Source: CAYPPG01 sp964412555 (lineage in GTDB: Bacteria; Hinthialibacterota; Hinthialibacteria; Hinthialibacterales; Hinthialibacteraceae). Taken from it: a stretch of DNA of 48,369 bases. Positions 1-8,927 of this stretch are shown piece after piece. Numbering within the stretch: position 1 is the first letter of the stretch; every line of letters starts with the position of its first letter. The DNA is taken from assembly GCA_964412555.1 (NCBI GenBank), contig CAYPPG010000058.1, forward strand, positions 1 to 48,369, in the 5' to 3' direction. The notes under the pieces were generated by a model. It was not told where the DNA came from and searched no databases. It saw only the letters and a list, made by a program, of their open reading frames with translations. Made by a program: the position numbers and the translations under genes.

Positions 1-135
1 GTAAAATCAAAGGGTTATATTGAATGAGGGGGTCTCAAGTGGTAAAGTCAGGTTATATAAAGTATAACTCCTGTTCCATAGACTCCAAGTTTGATCATAC
101 TTTCGTGGAATTTACCAGCGAAATGTGTTGCACTT

Positions 136-1533
136 TCACTGAATTTTGTGTCTTCCTCTCTCCAACCAATACCGTTCGATCTCTTCAAGTGTTTTCCCTT
201 TTGTTTCGGGAGTAAGTTTTACAATAATATAGAGGGCTGGAATGCACATGAACGCGAAAAACCAGAAGGTTCCGTGCGTTTTCAAATGATCAAACATCCA
301 AGGGACCATTTGACCAATGAAGTATGTCCCCATCCAAAGTGTAAGGGTTGCGATGGACATGGCTCTGCCGCGTACATTGGTCGGATAGATCTCAGCAAGC
401 AGCGTCCAAACTACAGGACCATAGGAAAACGCAAAAAAGGCAATAAAACTCAACATAAAAAGAATCAGCAATGGACCACCGGAATTACCGGAAAAGAAAA
501 GCAATCCAATTGCAATATGAGAGACCATCATGCCTGCGCAACCCACAAGAAGTAGAATCCGCCTGCCCAGTTGATCGATTTTCCAAATAGCGATCAGTGT
601 AAATAAAACATTTACCACTCCAATGACAACCTGCCCACTTAAAGAACCGCCGGTGCTGTATCCGGCCGATTCAAAAATCTTTGGCCCGTAATAAATAATG
701 GCATTGATCCCTGTCAACTGGGATAACACAGCGAGTGACACGCCGATAAACAACGCCAACCGCATGCCGGGTTTCAAGATATCCCGCCAGTCCCCCGTCT
801 CTTCCGCTAATATTTGTTTGATATCCTCGATCTCTTTTGCTACAGTTTTAGGATCGTTGAATTTGAGTAAGACATTTTTCGCTTGATCCTGCCTGTTACG
901 CACCATCAACCAACGGGGACTTTTCGGAACGATAAACAGGAATACAAAGAACAGGAGTGCAGGAATCATTTCCGCGCCGAACATGGCACGCCATACTTCT
1001 GTGGTAAAAATAAAATGGAAATAACTATTCTCATCGAATGCCATAGACTGGCCAAAAGCAAGCAGTCTCGAATTGGCGAAATAGGCAAACAAAATCCCGA
1101 TGGTAATGGCAAATTGGTATAACGACACCATCCGCCCCCGTGTTTGCGGTGGTGATATTTCTGAAATATAGAGAGGAGAAAGCATCGAGGCAACGCCGAC
1201 ACCGATCCCGCCGATCAACCGGTAGACAATCAATTCAGCAAGACTACCGGAAACCATACATCCAACTGCGGATACACCGAGCAAAATTGCGGATAAGAAC
1301 ATCGTCTTTTTGCGTCCCAAAAAATCCGCCATGAAGCCGGTTATGGAAACTCCGAGTACACATCCCAACAATGCCGAACCGACAAACCAGCCTTCCAGTA
1401 ATGAGTTCATGGAGAACTGGTTTCGAACAAAAGTCAGTGTTCCAGAAATCACGGCCGTATCATACCCAAACAGAAATCCACCCAGTGTCGAAACCAGACA
1501 GACGAATAACAAATAATGTTTTTTGTTTGCCAT
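136..1533 (-). CDS. MFS sugar porter (SP family) permease
   Basis: A 465-residue inner-membrane transporter of the major facilitator superfamily, sugar-porter branch (proton-coupled monosaccharide or polyol uptake). Seen: GYDTAVISG in the first membrane segment (about residue 23), the ADFLGRKK loop motif (about 70), the sugar-porter signature SPLYISEISPPQTRGR (about 118-133), QLTGINAIIYY in the second half and PETKGKTLEEIE near the C-terminus, with about 12 hydrophobic segments. The frame is open to 1566, but I chose the ATG at 1533 because AAGGGGA lies just upstream and the protein then begins MANKKHYLL. The gene follows the UroD-like gene by 33 bases on the same strand, so they are probably co-transcribed. 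The family is certain; the substrate cannot be read from sequence. The neighbouring glycosidases suggest a plant-polysaccharide sugar. Confidence 0.93.
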   Translation of the reverse strand: MANKKHYLLFVCLVSTLGGFLFGYDTAVISGTLTFVRNQFSMNSLLEGWFVGSALLGCVLGVSITGFMADFLGRKKTMFLSAILLGVSAVGCMVSGSLAELIVYRLIGGIGVGVASMLSPLYISEISPPQTRGRMVSLYQFAITIGILFAYFANSRLLAFGQSMAFDENSYFHFIFTTEVWRAMFGAEMIPALLFFVFLFIVPKSPRWLMVRNRQDQAKNVLLKFNDPKTVAKEIEDIKQILAEETGDWRDILKPGMRLALFIGVSLAVLSQLTGINAIIYYGPKIFESAGYSTGGSLSGQVVIGVVNVLFTLIAIWKIDQLGRRILLLVGCAGMMVSHIAIGLLFFSGNSGGPLLILFMLSFIAFFAFSYGPVVWTLLAEIYPTNVRGRAMSIATLTLWMGTYFIGQMVPWMFDHLKTHGTFWFFAFMCIPALYIIVKLTPETKGKTLEEIERYWLERGRHKIQ

Positions 1534-1566
1534 TTTTTCCCCTTTTGTACTTATGATAACATTCAA

Positions 1567-2727
1567 TCAATCATAGACGCATTTTCGAGCTTCATCTACG
1601 AACGCGGCAATTAGATTCGGTTCTGCTTCAAAGAAATGATCGGAGGGGGAAAGGATATACCCCCCGCCTTCCCCGGCAGCTTCAAAACAGCGGCGAACCT
1701 CATGCCGGGTTTCTTCCGTTGTGCATCCGCTAAAAAAGTGAAATTGATCAAATCCGCCGATCATACACACTCTTTCACCGATTCTCCGTTTTGCCTCGGC
1801 AAGCTGGGTGTCGCCGCCTAAGCCGGGTGGTGTAAATGTTTCCATCGCATCCGGATTCATAGCTGCAATGTTTTCCAAAATCGGCATCATCCCTCCGCAA
1901 GTATGGTAGACAATCCGTTGTCCTGCAGCGTGTGCCCTCTCGATCAACTCGGAATCGTATGGAGCGACAAATTCATCAAAGATTTTTGGCGATATTACAG
2001 TAGTGGATGCATCTCCTCCTCCCAATTCCAGGATGTCATACCGAGCACCCTTCAGAGAGTCGATAAAAACCTGCTTGCGTTTCTGCAGCACTTGCAAACA
2101 GGTATGAACCCAACTTGGATCCTCAAAAGTAGCCATGATGAGCTTTTCGACACCATATAAACACGCCAAATCCTGCCAACAGCCAGGCTGCCCGAATCCG
2201 TCAAAAGTACAGATATGTCCCCGGATCAATCCCCGTTCTCCGAACTCATCGGCGATTTGATTTACCTCATCGACATCACATTTCGGAGCCGTAGCGTATT
2301 TGGCAATCGCATCGATATCCGTTTTTTCTTTAATGAGATGTTCTTTTACCCACGTCGTGTGTTGATCGGATTGTAAAACCATGGAGAGCGTCTTATCGGG
2401 GTTGATAAAATGAAATCGGGTAGTGTTGTATTCAAGTCCATCCAACGGTTCCGGATGAAAACGCCAGTTATCCGTGCAAATTCGCTTTGATTCGAGAAAT
2501 CCGATATGCTGTTGTTCCGGATCGTAGTATTCTCCTGTGGATTCATCACATCGATGGGGAACGATCCAACAGATAGGATCAAAACCGAATGCATCGAAAA
2601 ATTCCTGATCGGACATTCCGTTCATATATTGCGTCAAAAATGATTCCATCACATGGTGGGTGGTAACTGGCAAGCGATCCGGTTTTTCCCTTTGCAGTGC
2701 TTTTAAAAAACGTTCTTTTGATGTCAT
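1567..2727 (-). CDS. Uroporphyrinogen decarboxylase-like protein (UroD/MtaA superfamily)
   Basis: A 386-residue cytosolic TIM-barrel protein of the URO-D superfamily. Members of this branch are not heme enzymes but resemble the zinc-dependent corrinoid methyltransferases MtaA and CmuA. Seen: the N-terminal MTSKERFLKALQREKPDRLP typical of the family, and HTC at residues 275-277 (YHTCGGMMP), matching the HxC zinc site of MtaA-like proteins, followed by GGFDQ at about 324-328. No corrinoid protein or methyltransferase partner lies nearby. It is the first gene of a two-gene unit with the sugar porter, so a role in processing an imported, perhaps methylated, sugar is possible but only inferred. 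Heme synthesis is unlikely because no other hem gene is present and the HxC site is intact. Confidence 0.85.
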   Translation of the reverse strand: MTSKERFLKALQREKPDRLPVTTHHVMESFLTQYMNGMSDQEFFDAFGFDPICWIVPHRCDESTGEYYDPEQQHIGFLESKRICTDNWRFHPEPLDGLEYNTTRFHFINPDKTLSMVLQSDQHTTWVKEHLIKEKTDIDAIAKYATAPKCDVDEVNQIADEFGERGLIRGHICTFDGFGQPGCWQDLACLYGVEKLIMATFEDPSWVHTCLQVLQKRKQVFIDSLKGARYDILELGGGDASTTVISPKIFDEFVAPYDSELIERAHAAGQRIVYHTCGGMMPILENIAAMNPDAMETFTPPGLGGDTQLAEAKRRIGERVCMIGGFDQFHFFSGCTTEETRHEVRRCFEAAGEGGGYILSPSDHFFEAEPNLIAAFVDEARKCVYD

Positions 2728-2937
2728 AGTTCGTTAAATCCGAAATTTCCTTTTGATGATCTTTCCCCAGATATTACTTTCGATTTTCTCAATTCACGAA
2801 AACAATTGGATATCATTTATTTTTTACCAAGTCTAGTCTATGATAGGGTTGTAAGCGACAAACAGTTCTAAAGTGTTTTGGTTGAACATTTTTAACTGTG
2901 AGTTTCGATAAAATTTATGCGTATTCAGAGGAAAGAC

Positions 2938-5514
2938 ATGCAAAGAAAAAGACTTTTTATTACTACATGTACAATATTATCAATATCGATCTTCCCGATA
3001 CGAGGAGTTCTTGCCGAAGGACACAGTGGAAGCGCGGAATGGCCTTTCGAAATTCAAACGCAACACAAACCCGGTACCTATTGGTGGTGCCCCGGAAGCG
3101 CCTGGGACAAGGAGAGTATCGATTGGAACTTGGAGAATCTCAAGGAAGGCGGGATCGGCACTGCTCATATTGTTCCCATTTATGGAGCAAAAGGATACGA
3201 AGACCGGTATATCTCTTTCCTGTCGGAAAAATGGATTGAATCATTGCAATATATCGTGGAAAAAGCCGATTCATTGGGATTACAAGTTGATATGACAACC
3301 GGTACCGGTTGGTGCTTTGGCGGACCGGATTTAACCGAAGCGCAAATCGATCTGCGGGCCAATCTGGATAAAAAAACAGGCCAATTCACCACGAAAGGCA
3401 ATCGAATGGTCAAACGGGCCGCACAAGGGGGAGAAGGACACATGCTGAATCCTTATTCTGCCGATGCCATGAAAGTTTACCTCGAACGATTCAACAAGGC
3501 GTTTGAGGAATGTGAACAATTGCCGCGGTCGCAATATCACGATTCTTTCGAGTATGCCGCCAACTGGTGTGTGAAAATGCCCGAGGAGTTTCGAAAACGG
3601 CGAGGGTATAATCTTAACGATCATCTCAAAACGGTGTTCGGCGAGGGGGACAAAAGTGAAAAGGTCAGCCGTATCAAATACGACTACCGTCTAACTATCA
3701 ATGAACTGCACCAAGAATATATCAAGACATGGACTGATTGGGCATCATCAAAAGGAATGCAAACCCGCAATCAAGGACATGGCTCTCCGGCCAACCTTTT
3801 GGATGTCTATGCGCTTGCGTCTATACCGGAAACAGAAATGTTCGGATCACCGGAATTTCCGATTCCTGGCTTTCGTCATGAAGATAGATTCTGCCGGCCC
3901 GGTGACTCGGATCCCCGAATATGCCGCATGGCGTCATCGGCCGCCCATGTTGCCCACAAGCCAGGAGAACAACTTGTTTCTTCCGAAAGTTGCACGTGGA
4001 TGCGGGAACACTGGCATGGAACACTGGGTCAGATTAAATTGGAAATGGATTTGTTTTTTCTGGTGGGAATCAATCACGTTTTTTATCACGGTTCCTGTTA
4101 TTCACCCATCGATGCGCCATGGCCGGGGTGGTTCTTCTACGCATCGACCAAAGCGGATTGGCGTAATTCCATTTGGCGGGATATGCCACTGTTGAATCAG
4201 TATATCGCTCGATGCCAATCGGTTTTGCAGGCGGGACAACCGGCCAACGATATCTTGCTCTACTGGCCGATTCACGATCTGTGGATGGACGCAAACGGAT
4301 TGCTGAAAAATCTGACCGTTCACAGTCATGGATGGATGGACGAATCCAGCCTTGGAACAATGGCGACACTTCTTGACAAGAATGGCTTCTCATTCGATTT
4401 TATTTCAGACCGAATGTTGCATCAGATCCAATGCGAAAATGATAAGCTGATCGCTCCAGGGGGGCAATATAAATGCATCGTAGTTCCCGAATGCACATAC
4501 ATGCCGGTTCAAACGTTGAAAAGACTCGCTGATCTTGCTTCACAAGGAGCGAAAATTGTTTTCGAAGAAAAACTGCCAATCAACGTTCCCGGTTTCAATG
4601 CATTGGAAAAACGCCGCAGCGAATTTGAGAAAGAAAAAGAACGTCTGAAAGATGATGTCATTACTAAGAATATCGTCGGAGATCTTGATACTGCTGGCAT
4701 TCAACGCGAAATGTTGGTTGATCATGGACTTCGATATATTCGCCGCAAGACTTCCGACGCGCATTGGTATTTTATTGCGAACCATACTGCCCAAGCATAT
4801 GCTGGCTGGCTGGAACTGGCTGTTCCCTTTGCCTCAGCGGTTTTGCATAATCCCATGACAGGCCAGTCGTTGTTGTTACCGGTAAAAACCGGAAATAATG
4901 AACAACAAATCTATCTGGACATCGCCCCAGGAGAATCGTTCATCATTCAAGCAAGTATGTCCAAATTGAAGGCAAAACCGTATGTTCCCATGAAGGCGGT
5001 AGAAAAACCCTTTGTACTGAAGGGGGAATGGACTATTGAATTTATTGATGGTGGACCTGATTTGCCGCATGCGTATAAGACAGATTCATTATCTTCCTGG
5101 ACGAACGCTCCGGATAAGAAAGCCGAAATATTTGCAGGAACCGCTCAGTATACATTGACGTTTCATTTGCCGGCAACCGATAACGCGGATGAGTATTTAC
5201 TGAATCTGGGAGATGTGCGGGAATCCGCCCGCGTAAAAATAAATGGGAAGAAGGCCGCGGAACTTTTCGCCTTACCCATGCGTTGCCGGGTTGGAGATTA
5301 TTTGCAAAAGGGGGAGAATACAATCGAGATTGAAGTGACAAATCTTGCGGCCAACAGAATTCGGGATTTGGATGTGCGGGGAGTGGAATGGAAAATCATG
5401 CGGGATATCAATATCGTAACCCCTCAATACAAACCGTTCGATGCTTCCCAATGGCCGATTCAACCCTCAGGCCTTCTAGGACCGGTGACACTGACTCCTC
5501 TGCGAAAAATGTGA
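2938..5514 (+). CDS. Secreted GH106-like alpha-L-rhamnosidase
   Basis: An 858-residue secreted glycoside hydrolase resembling family GH106, which removes alpha-L-rhamnose from pectic and other plant polysaccharides. Seen: a signal peptide (MQRKRLFITTCTILSISIFP, cleavage near VLA-EG); the N-terminal YWWCPGSAWDKESIDW with GGIGTAHIVPIYG (about 45-85); DMTTGTGWCFGGP (about 120-132), matching the conserved GSGWPFGGP-type strand of GH106; and a C-terminal beta-sandwich of the GH2-like sugar-binding type (about 690-800, LNLGDVRESARVKINGKK). The frame is open from 2917, but the ATG at 2938 has AGAGGAAAG five bases before it and gives a cleaner signal peptide. It is transcribed divergently from the UroD-like gene. 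The exact substrate is unknown. Confidence 0.85.
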   Translation: MQRKRLFITTCTILSISIFPIRGVLAEGHSGSAEWPFEIQTQHKPGTYWWCPGSAWDKESIDWNLENLKEGGIGTAHIVPIYGAKGYEDRYISFLSEKWIESLQYIVEKADSLGLQVDMTTGTGWCFGGPDLTEAQIDLRANLDKKTGQFTTKGNRMVKRAAQGGEGHMLNPYSADAMKVYLERFNKAFEECEQLPRSQYHDSFEYAANWCVKMPEEFRKRRGYNLNDHLKTVFGEGDKSEKVSRIKYDYRLTINELHQEYIKTWTDWASSKGMQTRNQGHGSPANLLDVYALASIPETEMFGSPEFPIPGFRHEDRFCRPGDSDPRICRMASSAAHVAHKPGEQLVSSESCTWMREHWHGTLGQIKLEMDLFFLVGINHVFYHGSCYSPIDAPWPGWFFYASTKADWRNSIWRDMPLLNQYIARCQSVLQAGQPANDILLYWPIHDLWMDANGLLKNLTVHSHGWMDESSLGTMATLLDKNGFSFDFISDRMLHQIQCENDKLIAPGGQYKCIVVPECTYMPVQTLKRLADLASQGAKIVFEEKLPINVPGFNALEKRRSEFEKEKERLKDDVITKNIVGDLDTAGIQREMLVDHGLRYIRRKTSDAHWYFIANHTAQAYAGWLELAVPFASAVLHNPMTGQSLLLPVKTGNNEQQIYLDIAPGESFIIQASMSKLKAKPYVPMKAVEKPFVLKGEWTIEFIDGGPDLPHAYKTDSLSSWTNAPDKKAEIFAGTAQYTLTFHLPATDNADEYLLNLGDVRESARVKINGKKAAELFALPMRCRVGDYLQKGENTIEIEVTNLAANRIRDLDVRGVEWKIMRDINIVTPQYKPFDASQWPIQPSGLLGPVTLTPLRKM

Positions 5515-5658
5515 TCGGTAGTCAGTGCTCTTAAAACATGTACTGATTAACACCTTTTATCAGAAATAGCAGCTCTCATCCTCGCAGACACATCCCCAAA
5601 TTCTCCTTCGGATTTATAATATAGAGATAAATCAAAATATTATGAAATTGGATTTACT

Positions 5659-6978
5659 ATGGAATCATTTTGCATTCGAGGCAACATCGTCACGGAAGAC
5701 GCTATTCTTCCCAACTTTTATTTGCAAATCGAGAACAGCAAAATCGTTTATCTTTCGAACACCGAACCGCCGGGAAACATCCCATGCCGAGATTATGAAA
5801 GCGCCTACATTCTCTCAGGCTTTCGCGATCCCCATATTCACGATATCAAGGGACAACTGAATGCGCCCAGTCTCTCCATCGATCAAATTGCCAACCGCTT
5901 CCAAACGGTTATGCACGCTCTTGCAAAACGGGGAGTGACAGGAGTCTATATGGCGACATTCGGCGGAGCAATCGAGGATTTGGAACAGTACTGCCGAGGC
6001 GCGTATGAGTGGATGATAAACAATGACAACGGGAAAACCGGAACCAAACTGCTCGGAATCAACATCGAAGGTACATTCTTAAATGACGAATGCCGGGGAG
6101 CACAACCTGCGGAGTATTGTATGATTCCCACTCGGGACGATTGCATCGCCGCTCTGGACCGGCTTCATGCGACTGGTGCGGTAAAGATGGTAAACATTGT
6201 CCCTGACTACGACCAGCCATCGCTGGACACGATCAAGCATGCACACGGCTTGGGAATGAGCGTCGGTTCCGGTCACACCAAATGTCCGGCGGATGTACTA
6301 CGCGACGCATTCGAAAATTATGGGCTGCGATATATGGTGCATTTGACCAATGGACCGACCGGCCAATCGTTCAAACCATTCGGCGGCGGTGGAACTTTCG
6401 AAGGTTCACTGCATATTCCAATCGTCAAAGAATTAGTACTCGACCGTTTCCACGTCGATGAACGTTACATTCTCGATATCATCAAACGGTCGGATGAACT
6501 ATGGGGACCGGAGAAAGTAATTGCGGTAACCGACAGCAGTTTCCCGATTTCCGAGGAAGTGCCGAAAGAAGAATTTTTGATCGGAACGACTGTGGCGAAG
6601 AAGGATGAAAGCGGTTTGTTTTGCCGCTCACTCGCCTACATGCAGCCGGATGGTTCCCGCATCCCTGCTCCCTACAATACCTTGTGCGGTAGTATTTTGG
6701 CGATGGACAAAGCATTTGGCAACGTAGTCACAATACTTGTCAATCCTATCCGTGGACATTGGTTCGATCATTTGGGAATGCCCATCCAAGAGGCGATTCT
6801 CAAGGCCTCTCAACTATGCTCCGCAAATCAGGCAAAACTGGATGGAACCTTTGGCCACACTGGTTCTATTACCATCGGTAAAGATGCGGATTTAGTGGTT
6901 GGAACTTTCAACAAAAAAGAAGGGGAATACGATTTTGCCGTACAATCCACATTCGTGGGAGGACATGAAATACTCTGA
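5659..6978 (+). CDS. NagA-like amidohydrolase (N-acetylglucosamine-6-phosphate deacetylase family)
   Basis: A 439-residue cytosolic amidohydrolase. Known family members remove acetate from GlcNAc-6-phosphate, producing glucosamine-6-phosphate. Seen: an N-terminal beta-sandwich with FRDPHIHD (metal-site HxH region), NIEGTFLN (the metal-ligand Glu of NagA HLEGPF), SGHTKC and VHLTNG (the two metal/substrate His motifs), RFHVDERYI in place of the usual DGxHxxP, and VTDSS carrying the catalytic Asp. The C-terminal GSITIGKDADLVV closes the sandwich. A TATAAT box at 5615-5620 is about 40 bases upstream and could be its -10. A GGA lies seven bases before the ATG. The altered motifs put it at the edge of NagA, so another N-acyl sugar is possible. 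It ends 14 bases before the convergent pectinase gene. Confidence 0.8.
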   Translation: MESFCIRGNIVTEDAILPNFYLQIENSKIVYLSNTEPPGNIPCRDYESAYILSGFRDPHIHDIKGQLNAPSLSIDQIANRFQTVMHALAKRGVTGVYMATFGGAIEDLEQYCRGAYEWMINNDNGKTGTKLLGINIEGTFLNDECRGAQPAEYCMIPTRDDCIAALDRLHATGAVKMVNIVPDYDQPSLDTIKHAHGLGMSVGSGHTKCPADVLRDAFENYGLRYMVHLTNGPTGQSFKPFGGGGTFEGSLHIPIVKELVLDRFHVDERYILDIIKRSDELWGPEKVIAVTDSSFPISEEVPKEEFLIGTTVAKKDESGLFCRSLAYMQPDGSRIPAPYNTLCGSILAMDKAFGNVVTILVNPIRGHWFDHLGMPIQEAILKASQLCSANQAKLDGTFGHTGSITIGKDADLVVGTFNKKEGEYDFAVQSTFVGGHEIL

Positions 6979-6992
6979 TTTTCTCGAAATTC

Positions 6993-8621
6993 CTATTCTC
7001 GCATCCGATTCGCCGCTTGAAACAAGACACCATCCTCGATCCCATCCCCGATTTCAAATGCGGTTTCCGCTCGGTGGAGATCATTCCCGATCACACTGAT
7101 CGCTTTGCTGATTCCCACGAGCCGTAAAAAAACACTACAATCCGAGTCGGGCTGCGAACCGCGTACGAGAGCGTCTCTCACACTGTTGAAAACAAACATC
7201 GGAAAACCGCCGGGGCGACAACGAGCATTGAAACCGTTCAGTTCAAGGTCCTCTACATCTTCACAGAGCAACGCCGGACGAGAATCAGTCTCCTCCCAGC
7301 TCAAATCGATATTGTTGAATGTCAGTTTACTGACATGCCGGCAGAAAAAACCATATGAGGGTAATACCCCGAACATCGTACTTTCGGGATAATTTTCCGG
7401 CTTTTCCGGAACAGATTGATAAGCATCGTCATTCGTCCCACCGCCGTCATAGATAATCCGAATATTACTAAGCGATACATCCTTGATGGGATGATCCGGC
7501 AAACCGGTAATGGAACTGCCGATTTTGCCCACATCGGCCGCTACAACGTTGCTGATATTGATATTTTGCATCGATCCCATTTCCGGTTTTTCCATGTCCT
7601 TTTGAAAGGGACGCGCCCGGTTTCCTAACCGTAAAAATATCGGCGTTTGAACACCCATCATGGTAATATTGGAAATAGCAATCCGATTCATTTCTCCCCC
7701 ATCGACAATTTCCAACGCGATCCCCGCAAGACCACGTCCGACACCATATATGCTTTCGGTTTGTTGGGAAGAATGGATCGAGCAATTGGTAATCGATACA
7801 TTCTGAAAACCGCCGTTCGATTCGGTTCCCATCTTGATCGCATTGCAATGGCTGCTGAGTACACAATTCGTTATCGAAACATTTTCGGTCGGCGTGTCCG
7901 CCGTGCTTTTCAAACACAGGGCGTCGTCGTCGGAATCGAGAATGCAGTCGGATATTGTCACATTCCGGCAGCAATCGATATCCAAACCATCATTGTTATA
8001 AGTTACATGATTTTGCACCTCGATTCCCCGAATAGTAACATAATCACAGTTGAGATAATGCTGCATCCACATCGCCGAATTTCTCAGATGGATGCCTTCC
8101 ACTCGAACATACTGACAGGAAATCAAGCGAATAATATAAGGTCGGTTCCGGTATTCTCTCCATCGGAATGCCTCTCCCTGCCCGTCGATCGTTCCTTGCC
8201 CCATAATCGAGACATGATGAAGATTCTCTCCATAAATTACACTTTGCTTGACATAGTTATCCGTATACGATCGAAATGCAGGAATGGTTTCCGGATAATC
8301 TTCCTTCTCCGTACTTCCCAACAGCACCGCTCCGGCTTCCAAAAACAAAGTCACGTTATTTTTCATAAATATTGTACCGGACAGATAACGGCCGGCGTCC
8401 AACAAGACAGTCCCCCCACCGGCTTCTTCCGCCGCATCGATCGCGGCTTGGATCGCACTCGTATCTTTCGTTTCCCCATCGCCTACGGCGCCGTACTCTT
8501 TTACAGAAAAGACGACGGTGGAATCTTTGGTTTCCTTATCGATTTCTTGCGCCATAAGACAGGGATTAGTTACTACTACAATCACCGTGAATATAAATAT
8601 ACTAGACCACAATACTTTCAT
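6993..8621 (-). CDS. Secreted GH28-like polygalacturonase
   Basis: A 542-residue secreted right-handed beta-helix enzyme of the polygalacturonase (GH28) type, expected to hydrolyse pectin or related uronan. Seen: a signal peptide (residues 1-24), the family's opening FSVKEYGAVGDGETKDTSAI followed by AIDAAEEAGGGTVLLDAGRY, then NND at 209-211 and DDD at 231-233, which correspond to the catalytic Asp motifs, and SSHCNAIKMGTES (256-268), where GH28 normally has GHG: the His remains but both glycines are changed. Many short beta-helix repeats (NVSITNC, NINISNV, VTISDC) follow. AGGAGA lies eight bases before the ATG. The changed GHG motif means GH28-like with possible altered specificity rather than a firm polygalacturonase call. 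Confidence 0.85.
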   Translation of the reverse strand: MKVLWSSIFIFTVIVVVTNPCLMAQEIDKETKDSTVVFSVKEYGAVGDGETKDTSAIQAAIDAAEEAGGGTVLLDAGRYLSGTIFMKNNVTLFLEAGAVLLGSTEKEDYPETIPAFRSYTDNYVKQSVIYGENLHHVSIMGQGTIDGQGEAFRWREYRNRPYIIRLISCQYVRVEGIHLRNSAMWMQHYLNCDYVTIRGIEVQNHVTYNNDGLDIDCCRNVTISDCILDSDDDALCLKSTADTPTENVSITNCVLSSHCNAIKMGTESNGGFQNVSITNCSIHSSQQTESIYGVGRGLAGIALEIVDGGEMNRIAISNITMMGVQTPIFLRLGNRARPFQKDMEKPEMGSMQNINISNVVAADVGKIGSSITGLPDHPIKDVSLSNIRIIYDGGGTNDDAYQSVPEKPENYPESTMFGVLPSYGFFCRHVSKLTFNNIDLSWEETDSRPALLCEDVEDLELNGFNARCRPGGFPMFVFNSVRDALVRGSQPDSDCSVFLRLVGISKAISVIGNDLHRAETAFEIGDGIEDGVLFQAANRMRE

Positions 8622-8656
8622 TCTCTTATTCTCCTGATATGAATCATGGGTTGAAA

Positions 8657-8687
8657 TACAAAGGGCAGACTTCGCTTGCCCTTTGTA
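8657..8687. repeat. Perfect 11-bp inverted repeat (CAAGGGCAGACT-type element)
   Basis: TACAAAGGGCA (8657-8667) pairs perfectly with TGCCCTTTGTA (8677-8687) around a 9-base loop gacttcgct. It lies 36 bases upstream of the pectinase start, on the promoter side of both flanking genes, so it is not placed like a terminator. Related but diverged sequence occurs at 12232-12257 in the opposite orientation and at 16914-16940, which suggests a small dispersed palindromic element. Confidence 0.6.
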
Positions 8688-8858
8688 CCCGGATGATAAA
8701 TCCTCTTTAGCAGGCTTTTCTCACACCGGCAATCGATGAGGGAAGTCTAAATCAATCAACCATGAAAAAAAAGGGATTCTCTTTCACTTTTTTGAAACAG
8801 AAAAGGGACTTTTCGATATGTATTTGTGAGTGTGAATCATTCGGCATGATGAGATGCC

Positions 8859-8870
8859 CTGATCGATCAG
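8859..8870. promoter_or_regulatory. 12-bp perfect palindrome, possible operator
   Basis: CTGATCGATCAG is self-complementary over 12 bases and sits 57 bases upstream of the start of the 8928 gene, in a position where a repressor or activator could act. No regulator gene is adjacent. A 12-bp palindrome can arise by chance, so this is weak. Confidence 0.25.
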
Positions 8871-8927
8871 TAAAGGTTCGCGGCCTTGATGTATACACTC
8901 TAATATAAACAAAGGAGATTTACCACG

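Larger units (their letters stand above)
8622..8927. other. Intergenic region between divergent pectinase and secreted-protein genes
   Basis: A 306-base promoter region for two divergent genes. It holds a perfect 11-bp hairpin at 8657-8687, a short stem GGCAT/ATGCC at 8843-8858 and, immediately after it, a 12-bp perfect palindrome at 8859-8870. AAAGGAGA just upstream of 8928 is the ribosome site of the rightward gene. No reading frame here is convincing. Confidence 0.6.

Noticed and set aside
1..135. A partial gene at the left edge
   Set aside because: Short frames here carry no recognisable protein and no ribosome site.
7647..8642. A 331-codon open frame on the plus strand
   Set aside because: It is the antisense shadow of the GH28-like gene, which has family motifs, a signal peptide and a ribosome site; this frame has neither.
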